A stretch of 64,000 nt of DNA, taken from assembly GCA_009746045.1 (NCBI GenBank), contig RPFO01001598.1, forward strand, positions 1,288,227 through 1,352,226. Direction: 5' to 3'. Below are positions 23,301 to 33,284 of the stretch, piece by piece. Under the pieces are notes generated by a model. The model ran no database searches. It was given only the letters and a program-made list of their open reading frames with translations, and was not told where the DNA came from. The stretch comes from Mesostigma viride (Eukaryota > Streptophyta > Mesostigmatophyceae > Mesostigmatales > Mesostigmataceae). Both the position numbers and the translations under genes were made by a program. Each line of letters opens with the position of its first letter. Position 1 is the stretch's first letter.

Positions 23301-24060
23301 GTGATCATTCTTTATGTAGTGCTCATTCCTCAAATTATCAACGTGCTGTGCGCGTCAGCCACCATTGGCCTTGTTCTTCCAGCTTCCGTGCATGATTTTT
23401 TTGTAGCCCGCTGGTGATGCTCTCAGCTACAAATAGTTGGCATTATTCGTACCAATTCCTTCGCTGTCGGTAGAACCTTCTTTGCAATCCAGTAGCCTCG
23501 GCTGACATTCCTGGCATTGCTGGACTATGTCTCGCTTCCTTGCATGGGTAGCATCTTTGCATATTTATCCTTTTTGCTCAGATCACAGCTTTTTGTCATT
23601 CCCTCCCCCCCCCCACACCCCACCCTGAACGACTCCTGCTAGTGTCAATTGCAGACGTAGAGCCTTCAGCCTCGTTAGAGTTCATCCTACCTGTAACGGG
23701 GCATATTGTTGGTTGATTGGCCTTGCTTTTTCTTGGCACTAATCACGCGTTTCTTTCTTATTGCCGTATTAACCATACAGAGATTGCAATGAAGTAGATT
23801 GTGAGGCCTCTTGGGATGTTAGGGAACCTTTGCGACTCCAGGATTCCTGGGTGTGCAGTTCCCTACAACTTGTGAGGCATGTAGATACAATTTAGGTGAA
23901 CATCCATGGCCAATTTTTTTCTCGAGCACCCCTGTCTCTCTCTTGGCCCAGTATCTCACCTTCTTTGTCCTAAAACTAGGCCGGTACTCATAGATAGCCA
24001 CGCAACTGCTGCGATCTCCCCCGCATCCTTACATACAAGTGAACTGAAGTCATGCAAAGT
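20360..24060. other. Interior of CACTA element 1, no supported gene
   Basis: Mixed-composition DNA with only short ORFs on both strands (for example 22304-22720), none with a recognisable domain. Exon-like fragments are possible but cannot be assembled by eye. Confidence 0.4.
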
Positions 24061-24164
24061 TGACAGTTGTTGGCGCGTCCAGCGCGTGGCTTCATCTCAC
24101 TAACAAATTTTTGTGTGTACCGATGCGTGCTTTGCCGGATGATGTATTTTTGTCTTGCATGCAG

Positions 24165-24401
24165 GCAATATACCTAACACAGTCGGGCTGGGCACATCCG
24201 TCAGTCCAACACGGCGAGAGGCCACATGCGGATGCAGATTTTGTAGGCTCTGAGCCTTGGTCACATTGCCGTAGCACTCGACAGTGTCCTGTGATTGTTT
24301 CTAGAGAGTCATCCAGATATTTCAGCAATGGTGGCTGGGACAGCCCTCGTAATGGTTTCAGTGATGATGAGGATGATGACTTTGATGACGAGGACTGTTG
24401 A
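24165..24401 (+). CDS. Possible last exon with acidic C-terminus inside CACTA element 1
   Basis: A GCATGCAG acceptor precedes 24165. The frame reads AIYLTQSGWAHPSVQHGERP and later SNGGWDSPRNGFSDDEDDDF, ending DDEDC at 24401. Acidic C-terminal tails also occur in the DUF7869-like protein (55788) and the DDE transposase here. There is no domain match; exon status is tentative. Confidence 0.3.
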   Translation, partial: AIYLTQSGWAHPSVQHGERPHADADFVGSEPWSHCRSTRQCPVIVSRESSRYFSNGGWDSPRNGFSDDEDDDFDDEDC

Positions 24402-27400
24402 GCCCCGTTGTGCTTGTCGGTCAACAGATTTTATATTGCATTTGTGAGATGATTGTGGGTGTCCATTTTGCACACCACCCACAGCCATGCTTGAGTGCAC
24501 CGTTCCTTGTGTGTGTATCAATACAGTTGGTGTTCGTATTTGATCAGTTGTGCCATTTCATCGGGTTGTTGCATGCCATCTGAACATGTTCACTCCCCGT
24601 TGCCATTTTATCATACCAGTGTTGTGAGCTCAGAGCAATGGATGCATGATGCAGTGTTGTGATTTAGTGTAGATATTGACGATGCCACCTTTGATCAGCA
24701 TGATGGATGCTTGGCCAGCGATGGGTCGGAGGTTGACACTTGATGACCGTGATGACGATTGCCCTGAATGTTCAATATTGGTGTTTTTCTTAACATCCCA
24801 GTCGATATTTTTGCAATAAACCATGTCTCCCACGGCACATGACATTGTGGTGCATTTTATCATGCACCTAAGGGTGTTTCCAGCTTGTTTTGTCAGTTCC
24901 TTTCAGTACCCCCCTCTGGTTTTTCAAGTTGTCACCTGCGCTTAAGAACTTTCTCAGTGGCGAGTTCTTGGTGTCATCCTTTGAAAGCTTGCCCCGTACC
25001 GCTGCACGTGTTGTCTCTCCTGGCATTGCCACCTTGCCGTGTCCCACCTTGGCCTTTTCCTTCTCCATCTCTGCTGCGGCATGCACGCACTTCCTTGCTG
25101 CGGATGTGCATTATGCGTGCTTTGTGATATATCACTTCCCCTGAGTGGTTGTGATTTATCACCTTATCACATTTTGTTTTTCTGTGGGTTTGTGACATTT
25201 TGTGACACTTAAACATTTTGTGATAATGACGTTATCACAAAATATGCTGGTTTTATCACGTTTGTCACGTTTTGTCACAATCATGACATGTCTCGATCAC
25301 AATTTGTCACAGTTTTATCACATTTTGTCACATTTTGTCACGTTTTATCATTTTTTTATCACAAAATGTCACAAAAGTGACATTTTGTGATAAAAAAATA
25401 TCACAAAATGTCACAGACCCCTTCCTAGTGATGTCACCATGGAGGAGGCGTTGCCCGCGTTGCAGCAGTTTCATTCCGGGCTCATCGTCGCCGGTTTGAA
25501 CAGCGGCTTGAGGGCGCTCAGGGACCCATATTGGGGGCGTTTCCCCATCGGCCCCGCTACCGGCACGTTTCGGTTTAACATGGACCAGGTGGGCCTTGCC
25601 TTGAGGAACATGAAGGGCAAGTGCTTCGCGGAGAAAGGGGCGTCCCACGTGAACATGGGCACCAAGAAGGTGGATTACAAGCACCGGGCAGTTACCGTTT
25701 GCCTGACCACCGCCCCCCACTCCCCCTTTGACGAGAACTGGCTGGCTGACATGCCCCCCCCTCATCATCTTCCCCGGCGCGGGTAAGAACGTGGCTCGTA
25801 TGGCTTACGAGACCAACCAGTACATGCCTGAGGCGGTTGTCACCTTTCAGGCCTCCGCCTGGTTCAGCGACCACGCCCCGGAGGTGTGGTTGCAACTGTT
25901 TGAAGCCTTTTTGAAGAAGTTGTATACGCCAAGCACGGCAAGCGTGACGTCCTCTTGTTCTTGGACAACCTCGCTGTTCAGGTGGGCATGTGTTTCCTTC
26001 CTTATTACCCCAATTTTCTTTGGCTTGTTTCGTTTCAGTGCATGTGCATGTTGGCTGCAAGGCATGTGGTCATGATGATGCCGGAGACTAATATTCTCTT
26101 TTTTTTATGTGTCGTTTCCAATGCCTGGGTGTTTTGGTGCTGCGGTGGATCGGTGCATGCAGGTCTCCCCCGCCTTTCGGCAAGTCCTCCGGGAAATGGG
26201 GGTGTTGCCGTGGTATGGGCCGGGCAACATGACCCACTTGTGGCAGCCAAATGACTGCTGCATCAATGCCGTGTTCAAGCGCTGGTTTGACGCGGAGGTC
26301 ACCCGCATAATGGACGCGAGGGCCCGCGATGGGCTTGACCCGCCCAACGCCTCCGAGACGCGGATCATCATCCAGAATGCCGTGGCTATCGCCTGGATCC
26401 GCCTCTGCGGGCCTGAGGGCAGGCTGACCATCATGAAGGGCTGGACGCAGACCGGCTGTGCCGTCAGCCTCCAGCGGGATCCGAAGCGCGACGCACTCGT
26501 CTGCCCCGAGGGCTTCACGAAATACGAGGTCCCACGCCCAACTGACGAGGAACTGGCGGTCACTCCCAACGCTGATGCAGTAAGTCAGGCTGCTAATAAC
26601 TCGCGTAGTCGAGCATTTTCATCAATCCTCTGACACCATGTCAAAAGAACTCAGCTGGTGTGCCTTTGCAATGTGTGGACCACTGGCTGACTTCGCCAAC
26701 TTGGCAAACCAACTGATACTTGTCCTGTCCGCACAATCCCTTTAGCTGACTTTTTGCGTGTTGGCCTGCCTCGCACCGTGTGTGTGTGTGTTTGCCTTGT
26801 ATGTATGTAACAGGTTGAGGCTGCTTCCTTGCGGGTGCCCCTGGCCAACACGCCCGGTCCAGATTCCATGCCCGCTGAAGGCACCGTTTTCGAGGTCGAC
26901 CCCAACTGGGTTGCCCCCCCCCCCTGCGTCAGATGCAGCAGGTGAGAGGGGGGTGGTGGGCTACAAACCCCCGAGGAGTGCCGCGTATGGGGCAGCAAGA
27001 AGACGCTGGCCGCCCACAATGCTGCCCAAGGTGGCCCGCCCACCAAGAAGCAGAGGGGGCGTGCGGGCTCATCCACCAACAACACAAAGACGGCGCCAGC
27101 TGTCCCGACCCCTGTGGTGGAGGCCGCGACCACCTCCAATGCCCGCCCAGATGGCGAAGCTGCCGTGCCCCCACGCAAGCGCACGCGTGCGGCTCGCAAG
27201 AAGGTATGTCCATGCTTGTCAGATTGTCCCTTGCTTGTTATTGTTTGCAATGTAGGAGTTGTGAGTGTGTAACCCTTAAGGTAGCGGTACTTTTGTGACC
27301 CATTTTAGTATGCATGGGGTTCCCTAGTCCAGCGTACACAGTCTCCGTGCTGGTTTTCTTGCCCGTACACGCATGACAGACATCATCATTGCTGCTGCTT

Positions 27401-28260
27401 TACCTCACCTCACTGCGTGCAGGTGTCATATGCCGAGGACAGTGACGAGGACTACGACGAGGACGACCTCTGCGACGACGAGGACGACGACGAGCCATCC
27501 CCCCCCACTGTGCATGACACATCATCGTGACAAGGTGCAGGTGCCATTCAAGAGGCGGTACGAAATGAAACGCCTGTCAACGTTCGAGGATTCCGAGGAG
27601 GTGGCACCGTTCATTGACGAGACAGACGTCCTCCCACCGGTTCACTCGGCGCCCACCGTCACCAAGGCGGGCCCCACCGTCACCAAGGCGGGCCCCACCG
27701 TCACCAAGGCGGGCCCCACCACCACCAAGGCGGGCCCCGCCACCACCAAGGCTGGCCTCACCACCACCAAGGCGGGCCCCGCCACCTCCTCCAAGGCGTC
27801 GCCCAAGAAGAAGGCGTCACCCACGAAGAAGGCTCGCGTCATCATCAAGTGGGACCCGCATGCCAACAAGGACGACCCGCATGCGTACAAGGAGGGTGCG
27901 TACAAGCGCATGCAGGATAAGAAGATCGACCCACCTGTGGCGTCCGAGCTGCTGGCCGCCCAGGTGTTGCACCTCTCTCAGCTGACCCCTGAGTCCATGG
28001 TTGGCAGGCGCATCTGCCAGCTGTGGGATGTGGTGGGGGATGACGGCAAGCCCTACTGGAAGTGGTACTACGGTACCATCGCCAACACACCGCCACGCAA
28101 CTCGGTCCGTGTCGAGCCGCTGCCCAAGAAGACAACGGCAGGCTGGTCGTTCAACGTCCTGTGGGACCCGGAGGAGGAGGGCGAGGAGGCTGTGCATGAC
28201 ACCCTTACCAAGCAGACGGATTTCAACTATGCCCTCAAGTGGCTGGTGTTTGGTGCCTGA

Positions 28261-29008
28261 GGCCCGTGCCATACTTGTACAACTGTCTATCCTCAATGTG
28301 AGGAGAGAGATCCTGTCATGACACACTTTTGATGTCTTATTCTGATGTAATGCTGTTTGATGTCCTAAACAGAACATAGTGCTGCAGCACAGCATACATG
28401 TTGCAATGCCAACAATGTGGTTTTGGATTCATGTCCATAGCCATTTCCACTCAACGGCTATTCAGTTTATTTCCTCCTTTTTAATAAATGTCCAGTGCAT
28501 TCACCATGCAAATGTACCATGCAAATGCTCACTCATGTAAATGTACATGCACCCCGGATGCCAAAGGGCACACCACCAGACCCAAACCCTATACACATGA
28601 CAATAATTTAGGAGTATTACTATAGTAGTAGTAGCAATAACATCATCCCGTGCCACTATTAAGTTAGACAACTATGGTAATGTACGCCAGTCAAACAACC
28701 CCAAACAACACGCATTTCCATACCCTGGTTTCTTGAATGTCACAGTCTTTTAAGTGAGTATCTCTATAGTTACAACCCTGACCCTACCCTGGATTCATGA
28801 AGGTCACACTCAAGGAGCTCAAGACCTACCTTACAATACCCACCACTATGTAAATACCCTAACCAACCCTTACCCTACCCTGGATTCATGAAGGTCACAC
28901 TCAAGGGGTTTTAGTGGCCCAGCAAACAAACTACCACATTGCACTACCCTAAAATCAGACTCAAGTTTCCCTACCTTGCCATACGAATGCCTAAGGTACC
29001 CAATACCC
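28261..29008. other. Intergenic, with short diverged repeats
   Basis: 3' flank of the transposase gene. A segment CCCTGGATTCATGAAGGTCA recurs at about 28790 and 28878, with a weaker copy at about 28724, spaced roughly 65-90 bp. No gene seen. Confidence 0.6.
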
Positions 29009-29493
29009 AGTGAGTGAGTGAGTGAGTGAGTGAGTGAGTGAGTGAGTGAGTGAGTGAGTGAGTGAGTGAGTGAGTGAGTGAGTGAGTGAGTGAGTGAGTG
29101 AGTGAGTGAGTGAGTGAGTGAGTGAGTGAGTGAGTGAGTGAGTGAGTGAGTGAGTGAGTGAGTGAGTGAGTGAGTGAGTGAGTGAGTGAGTGAGTGAGTG
29201 AGTGAGTGAGTGAGTGAGTGAGTGAGTGAGTGAGTGAGTGAGTGAGTGAGTGAGTGAGTGAGTGAGTGAGTGAGTGAGTGAGTGAGTGAGTGAGTGAGTG
29301 AGTGAGTGAGTGAGTGAGTGAGTGAGTGAGTGAGTGAGTGAGTGAGTGAGTGAGTGAGTGAGTGAGTGAGTGAGTGAGTGAGTGAGTGAGTGAGTGAGTG
29401 AGTGAGTGAGTGAGTGAGTGAGTGAGTGAGTGAGTGAGTGAGTGAGTGAGTGAGTGAGTGAGTGAGTGAGTGAGTGAGTGAGTGAGTGAGTGA
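29009..29493. repeat. (AGTG)n microsatellite, about 121 copies, 485 bp
   Basis: An uninterrupted AGTG tetranucleotide tract with no visible variant. Such purity suggests recent expansion. Confidence 0.98.
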
Positions 29494-29748
29494 CGAGGAC
29501 TTAAGCTTTATTTATTACAGCAGCAGGAAAACCAAAGCCCACGGACACTATTTGCTCAGCAGGTCACGTGTAATCAGTGTCCAACCAAACACTGTGTGGA
29601 CAGGTAATGTTGTATCCTACTCAATGCAGGATTAAATTATAAATTATAACATGCCTCCGTGGGGAGGTCAATGCAGGATGCTTGTATATTGTTCTGACAT
29701 GTAGCAGTCAGCCAGGACCGTACAACAAGTGCATGACACTAGCCAATC

Positions 29749-30717
29749 CTAAACGAGGACGGGGTTCACCGCGTCCTTCACGAGCCCCTTCTCACCCAGT
29801 GCCGGGGCGTAGAAGAAAAAACGAAAGTTATCCCTTTCCTTGTACGCCGCTCCCGCGTGCACAAGCGCCCCGTGCCACACCAAGACATCGCCGGCCTCCA
29901 ACACTAACGTCTTCTTCTTGACGTCAGGGCGGGAGCTCATGTTGTCCACGCCTGGGTACAGTATACTGTTCTCCCAGTACACAAACGATGTGCCAGCGAA
30001 GGGGGCCACTATGACCGACACGGGGTAGTTCACATCCCATGCTCCCGGGTATCGCGTGTAGTCCGAATGGGCGGGCTGCTCTTTGCATCCCGCCTTGCTC
30101 CACAGAAAGTAGCCCTTCACTGGGAAATGCTTGCCGTCCGGGCCCATCAGGACACGCACCAGACGATTTGCGATCCTACGCGCCGGGTCACCCTGCTCGA
30201 AGGGCACGAAGCCCATCCATCGGTGCTTGTCACCAGAATTTGTCACGAATACGCGAGTTTTCTTGTTGTAAGTTACCGCGTTGAAGATCGGCTCATAGAC
30301 CGTATTTCCAGGCTGAGACATTTCACGAAGCAGGGCCAGTTCTGATGGCATCACAAGACCTGATGTCCTAAATAAGCCGCTCGTCCCAAGAGCAATTTGG
30401 GCCTCATGCGCAACCGAATCCATGGGTGACAAGGCGGCTCGTTGCCTGCACAGCGTCTCCACCACTTCTTTGTTGCGGTACAAGAAGCGCCGCTGGGCGT
30501 TATCGCAATCCCGCTTCGCTACTGCCCACGGCTCCTCGGCCTTCACAGCAGCCGATTCTGCTGCGTACTCCTTCTTCCGGGCTTCTCTGCGCTGCTCCAG
30601 CCAGGCGTCTTTGCCCATTTCTTTAATCCGCTTAGCCACGTACGTAGCTCGCCGGGCGTTGGCATTGAGTTTGCGATTTAGCTCCTTCGCAGGATCTGGT
30701 GGCTCTACAGACGCCAT
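29749..30717 (-). CDS. 2-oxoglutarate/Fe(II)-dependent dioxygenase-like protein
   Basis: 322 residues from the ATG at 30717 (MASVEPPDPAKELN). The N-terminal 110 residues are highly charged and helical (KRIKEMGKDAWLEQRREARK). The C-terminal half looks like a double-stranded beta-helix oxygenase. His217 and Asp219 lie in QPAHSDYTRYPG, His287 in GALVHAGAAY and an Arg about ten residues later in NFRFFFYAP, fitting HxD...H iron ligands and the 2OG-binding Arg. GDVLVWHGALVHAG is typical of the family. The substrate is unknown; nucleic acid, protein and small-molecule substrates are all possible. It is a single intact exon located between the transposase gene and the nested 25.6-kb element, so it belongs to the giant element's own cargo. 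Confidence 0.72.
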   Translation of the reverse strand: MASVEPPDPAKELNRKLNANARRATYVAKRIKEMGKDAWLEQRREARKKEYAAESAAVKAEEPWAVAKRDCDNAQRRFLYRNKEVVETLCRQRAALSPMDSVAHEAQIALGTSGLFRTSGLVMPSELALLREMSQPGNTVYEPIFNAVTYNKKTRVFVTNSGDKHRWMGFVPFEQGDPARRIANRLVRVLMGPDGKHFPVKGYFLWSKAGCKEQPAHSDYTRYPGAWDVNYPVSVIVAPFAGTSFVYWENSILYPGVDNMSSRPDVKKKTLVLEAGDVLVWHGALVHAGAAYKERDNFRFFFYAPALGEKGLVKDAVNPVLV

Positions 30718-30839
30718 TACAATGTATGTACTGGTATGTCTGTCTGACAACCCGCGTGGTATTTTTTTTTTTGTGGTATGACTAAGTAGATAATGAATTC
30801 AGTATCAGTAAATATTTGATGTTTTATAGCAACACACAG

Positions 30840-31417
30840 TGCGCGAAAATGCTTCCTCTAGGTTTTGGTTTTGGGCGTACGTTATCGCTCCATGCATTAT
30901 TTCCGGTGAAATGGGTGTTAGTTTATTTCCATATTATTATCGCTCCATGCATTATGTTCAATTGCTTTGGGCGGTTCACCTGAAAGTCGGCTGCTCGGCG
31001 CTCGGCACTGCCTGTACATGTACAAGTGTAAGTGGGTGCACACGGGTGTACACTCCGGGTGTACACGGGTGTACACGCCGGGTGCACTTTGTTAAATTAC
31101 GGAGGAGGAGGAAAGATCTTTGAGCCGTTTCGACCTCAATATATATTGTATTAATGATTAAATTGCGTAGTGACAAAAGACATGGCCAACAAGGCCTTCC
31201 CAACAAGGGAATCGACCCAACAAGGGTGACGACTCCGACCAACAAGGTCTTTCCAACAAGGAATTCCCAACAAGGGTGTGAGTTGGACCAACAAGGTAAA
31301 TTTCATTAGAAAATAGATTACGTTTTTATATCTTGTGTCGACCAAGGCATTGATGCTGAAAAGATGTCGATAAGATGCCGATAAGGTGAACTAGATGCCG
31401 ATAAGGTGTCTCGAATG
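30840..31417. other. Intergenic with MITE fragment and CAACAAGG repeats
   Basis: 31031-31088 is a solo copy of the GTGCACACGGGTGTACAC module. The flanking word CTGCCTGTACATGTA is shared with the 60449-60614 copy. 31180-31300 holds eight or so scattered CAACAAGG words, and 31360-31400 has GATGCCGATAAGGTG repeats. No gene seen. Confidence 0.6.
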
Positions 31418-31420
31418 TTC

Positions 31421-31449
31421 GGGTGGTTTTACCGGATTAGGATACATTT
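31421..31449 (+). repeat. Left 29-bp TIR of the 25.6-kb element
   Basis: GGGTGGTTTTACCGG... matching the reverse complement of 56957-56985 at all 29 positions. Confidence 0.9.
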
Positions 31450-32049
31450 TTTTGTTTAGGATACATTTGATGCACTGTGCAGTTTTCAGATGTGTTTGAG
31501 GGGGTTGATTGCGCCTAACATGCATTTTATTGAAGCAATGAGTTTCCCAAGATATACATGATATAAACTAAGACAATTGACCCATTAAGGCAATGAGACA
31601 ACATCAATAAGACAACATATGCCAATTGAATAAGACAACTCAACCTTACAGGACGTTGGGCCATCATACGTCCGGAATAATTGTCTCACTTATTACATAA
31701 CCAAACTTTTTGAGGGATCGCCATGGTTGCATGGTTTCCACACATGCGCCCTGCACTCATGTGCATCAAAGGTGTTGCGTCTAGTGCCAACTCAGTGTCA
31801 AAGAACTGATTCAATCATATTTCCCGTGTGGCCATGAAGGCCCACATGAGTTAAACATGGCCGAGAGTGATTGCATCATCCTTCTTGGCGACATCGGTCT
31901 TGACGACGTCGATGGGGAAGACGGCAGCACCTGCATGTGAACAAAAGAATCCATGAATTGTGGCATCCAAAGGCAACAACATATTAGCATCCCATTGAAC
32001 ACGCAGCCACGCTGACCCGGCCATCCAGCCGCCCACGCAGCCACAAAGC

Positions 32050-32335
32050 CAGCCAGCCACGCAGTGACGCACCCACCCAGCCACACATCCACGCATCCAC
32101 GCACCCGGCACCCCCCAGCCAGCCAGCCACGCAGCCACGCAGCCACGCAGCCACGCAGCAGCGCAGCCACGCAGCCACGCACCCTCCTTTCCAGCCAAGC
32201 AGCCACGCAGTCACACAGTCAACCCCCCCCATCCCCCCCACCCCCCCACCCCCCCACCCCACCCACCCACCCCACCCCCACCCCCACCCACCCACCCACC
32301 CACCCACCCACCCACCCACCCACCCACTCAACACT
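32050..32335. repeat. CAGCCACG and CCCA simple repeats
   Basis: AGCCACGC repeats at 32050-32215 grade into (CCCA)n at 32225-32330. ORFs here are artefacts. The stretch 31450-32050 has no gene that I recognise. Confidence 0.85.
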
Positions 32336-32370
32336 ACACGAATGACTCACAAAGAACTGCTGCACCACCG

Positions 32371-32772
32371 ATGATCCCTGCGGGAACTGCTCTGCTGCCG
32401 ACGGTCCCTGCGAAAACTGCTGCAGTGCCGACCATGCCTGTGGAATCTGCCACATTGCCGACGCTGCCTGCGGGAACTGAAGCGCTGCTGGTGACGCCAG
32501 CTGTAACTGAAGTGCTCCCGACGATGCCTGCGGGAACTGCTGTGTTGCCGGTGACGCCAGCTGTAGATGAAGCACTGCCGACGATGCCTGCGGGAACTGC
32601 TGCTGCTGCCCTGCCAGCCGTTAAGAATGTACTCCAGCACAAGTACATTTTGAGTTTTTCCAAGTTTCTTGTTTTTTGCTTGTTTCAAGTTCAGTTTTGC
32701 ATAAAAAGTGTCCCCATAGCCCCTGGATCTCATCTGGAGGTAGTTGAACTAGTATATGCTACAATATACTAG
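32371..32772 (+). CDS. Repeat ORF related to the 3' end of the poly-Gln gene
   Basis: 133 residues of degenerate PTMPAGTAVLPVTPAV repeats. Its last unit and the following bases (CCAGCCGTTAAGAATGTACT) match the 3' end of the poly-Gln gene at 41270-41310, in the same sense as that gene. It may be a duplicated 3' end rather than a real gene. No promoter or domain evidence. Confidence 0.25.
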   Translation: MIPAGTALLPTVPAKTAAVPTMPVESATLPTLPAGTEALLVTPAVTEVLPTMPAGTAVLPVTPAVDEALPTMPAGTAAAALPAVKNVLQHKYILSFSKFLVFCLFQVQFCIKSVPIAPGSHLEVVELVYATIY

Positions 32773-33284
32773 GTTGTACTATTTTCTACTACATTTATAC
32801 TATAATGTACTAAATTGAACTACATCTGAACTAAATGTAACTGTGATTGATGCCCCTGTAACGTCTCCCAATGCTCAATAACAGGTCTGGCCACCATTGG
32901 TGACCTCCTAGAGCCATTCACAGCTGCATTTCGTGGATCACCGCACAAAAAAAAAATGTTTTACTTCGCCTTATCAACATGGGAATGAGGGCTTTGGTGT
33001 GCAAACATGCATGTGTGCTAAAAATTGGACATTCTGACACTGCGCGAGAGTCTGGTAATACTTAAGCACTTCAGGTCATGATCGAAGTATAGAATGAACT
33101 GATGCAAGCAATCAAGCATTATGCAAGGAATGGAATGCTGCAATAAATTTTAGCAGTAATACTTGCAACTAGGGAACACACGATAAAGTCACGAATCTGA
33201 CATGCATTGTGCCGTCATGGCACATGCATGAACATGTACACGAACAGAGGATCACGCGGACGCCCACGTGCACGCGCATGGCAA

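Larger units (their letters stand above)
17891..25432. mobile_element. CACTA (EnSpm/CMC-like) element 1, 7,538 bp, in the DDE transposase gene
   Basis: The element spans 17893-25430 with AT at 17891-17892 and 25431-25432. The TIRs read CACTAGGAAGGGG, then a two-base difference, then TGTGACATTTTGTGA. Both ends carry dense TGTGACA/TGTGATA subterminal repeats (to about 18420 and from about 25100), as is usual for CACTA elements. Removing it with one AT rejoins the host exon in frame (codon AAT then GTC). No CACTA transposase core is recognisable inside, so it may be non-autonomous or carry decayed genes. The interior holds tandem repeats, one minus-strand exon and one plus-strand terminal exon. 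Confidence 0.85.
17142..28260 (+). pseudogene. HTH/CENP-B-type DDE transposase gene, multi-exon, interrupted by a CACTA element
   Basis: Exon 1 (17142-17581) has a pogo-like HTH (TPSAVAKQYGVSTSTVCRWL) and the start of a CENP-B-type HTH (GRFPLMEADLRDWIVSQ). Exon 2 resumes at 17751 (KILMAKHYPTAG) and is cut at 17892 by the CACTA insert, continuing in frame at 25433. The DDE core follows: FNMDQVGL, PPLIIFPGAGK, LLFLDNLAVQ, then intron 25982-26162, then WQPNDCCINAVFKRWFD. Later exons (from 26163, 26814, about 26970 and 27423) give a basic segment (PPRKRTRAARKK), an acidic one, TVTKAGP repeats and a C-terminal Tudor-like region (VGRRICQLWDVV, WKWYYGTI). Single-base shifts in C runs at about 25755 and 27500, and another near 25930, break the frame. 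It is a candidate transposase for the giant element. Confidence 0.65.

Noticed and set aside
21550-23395. Short ORFs inside CACTA element 1 as transposase exons
   Set aside because: No recognisable CACTA transposase motif and no assembled splice structure.
26651-27298. Minus and alternative-frame ORFs over the transposase 3' exons
   Set aside because: The plus-strand spliced frame gives a coherent basic/acidic protein with GT-AG sites; the others do not.
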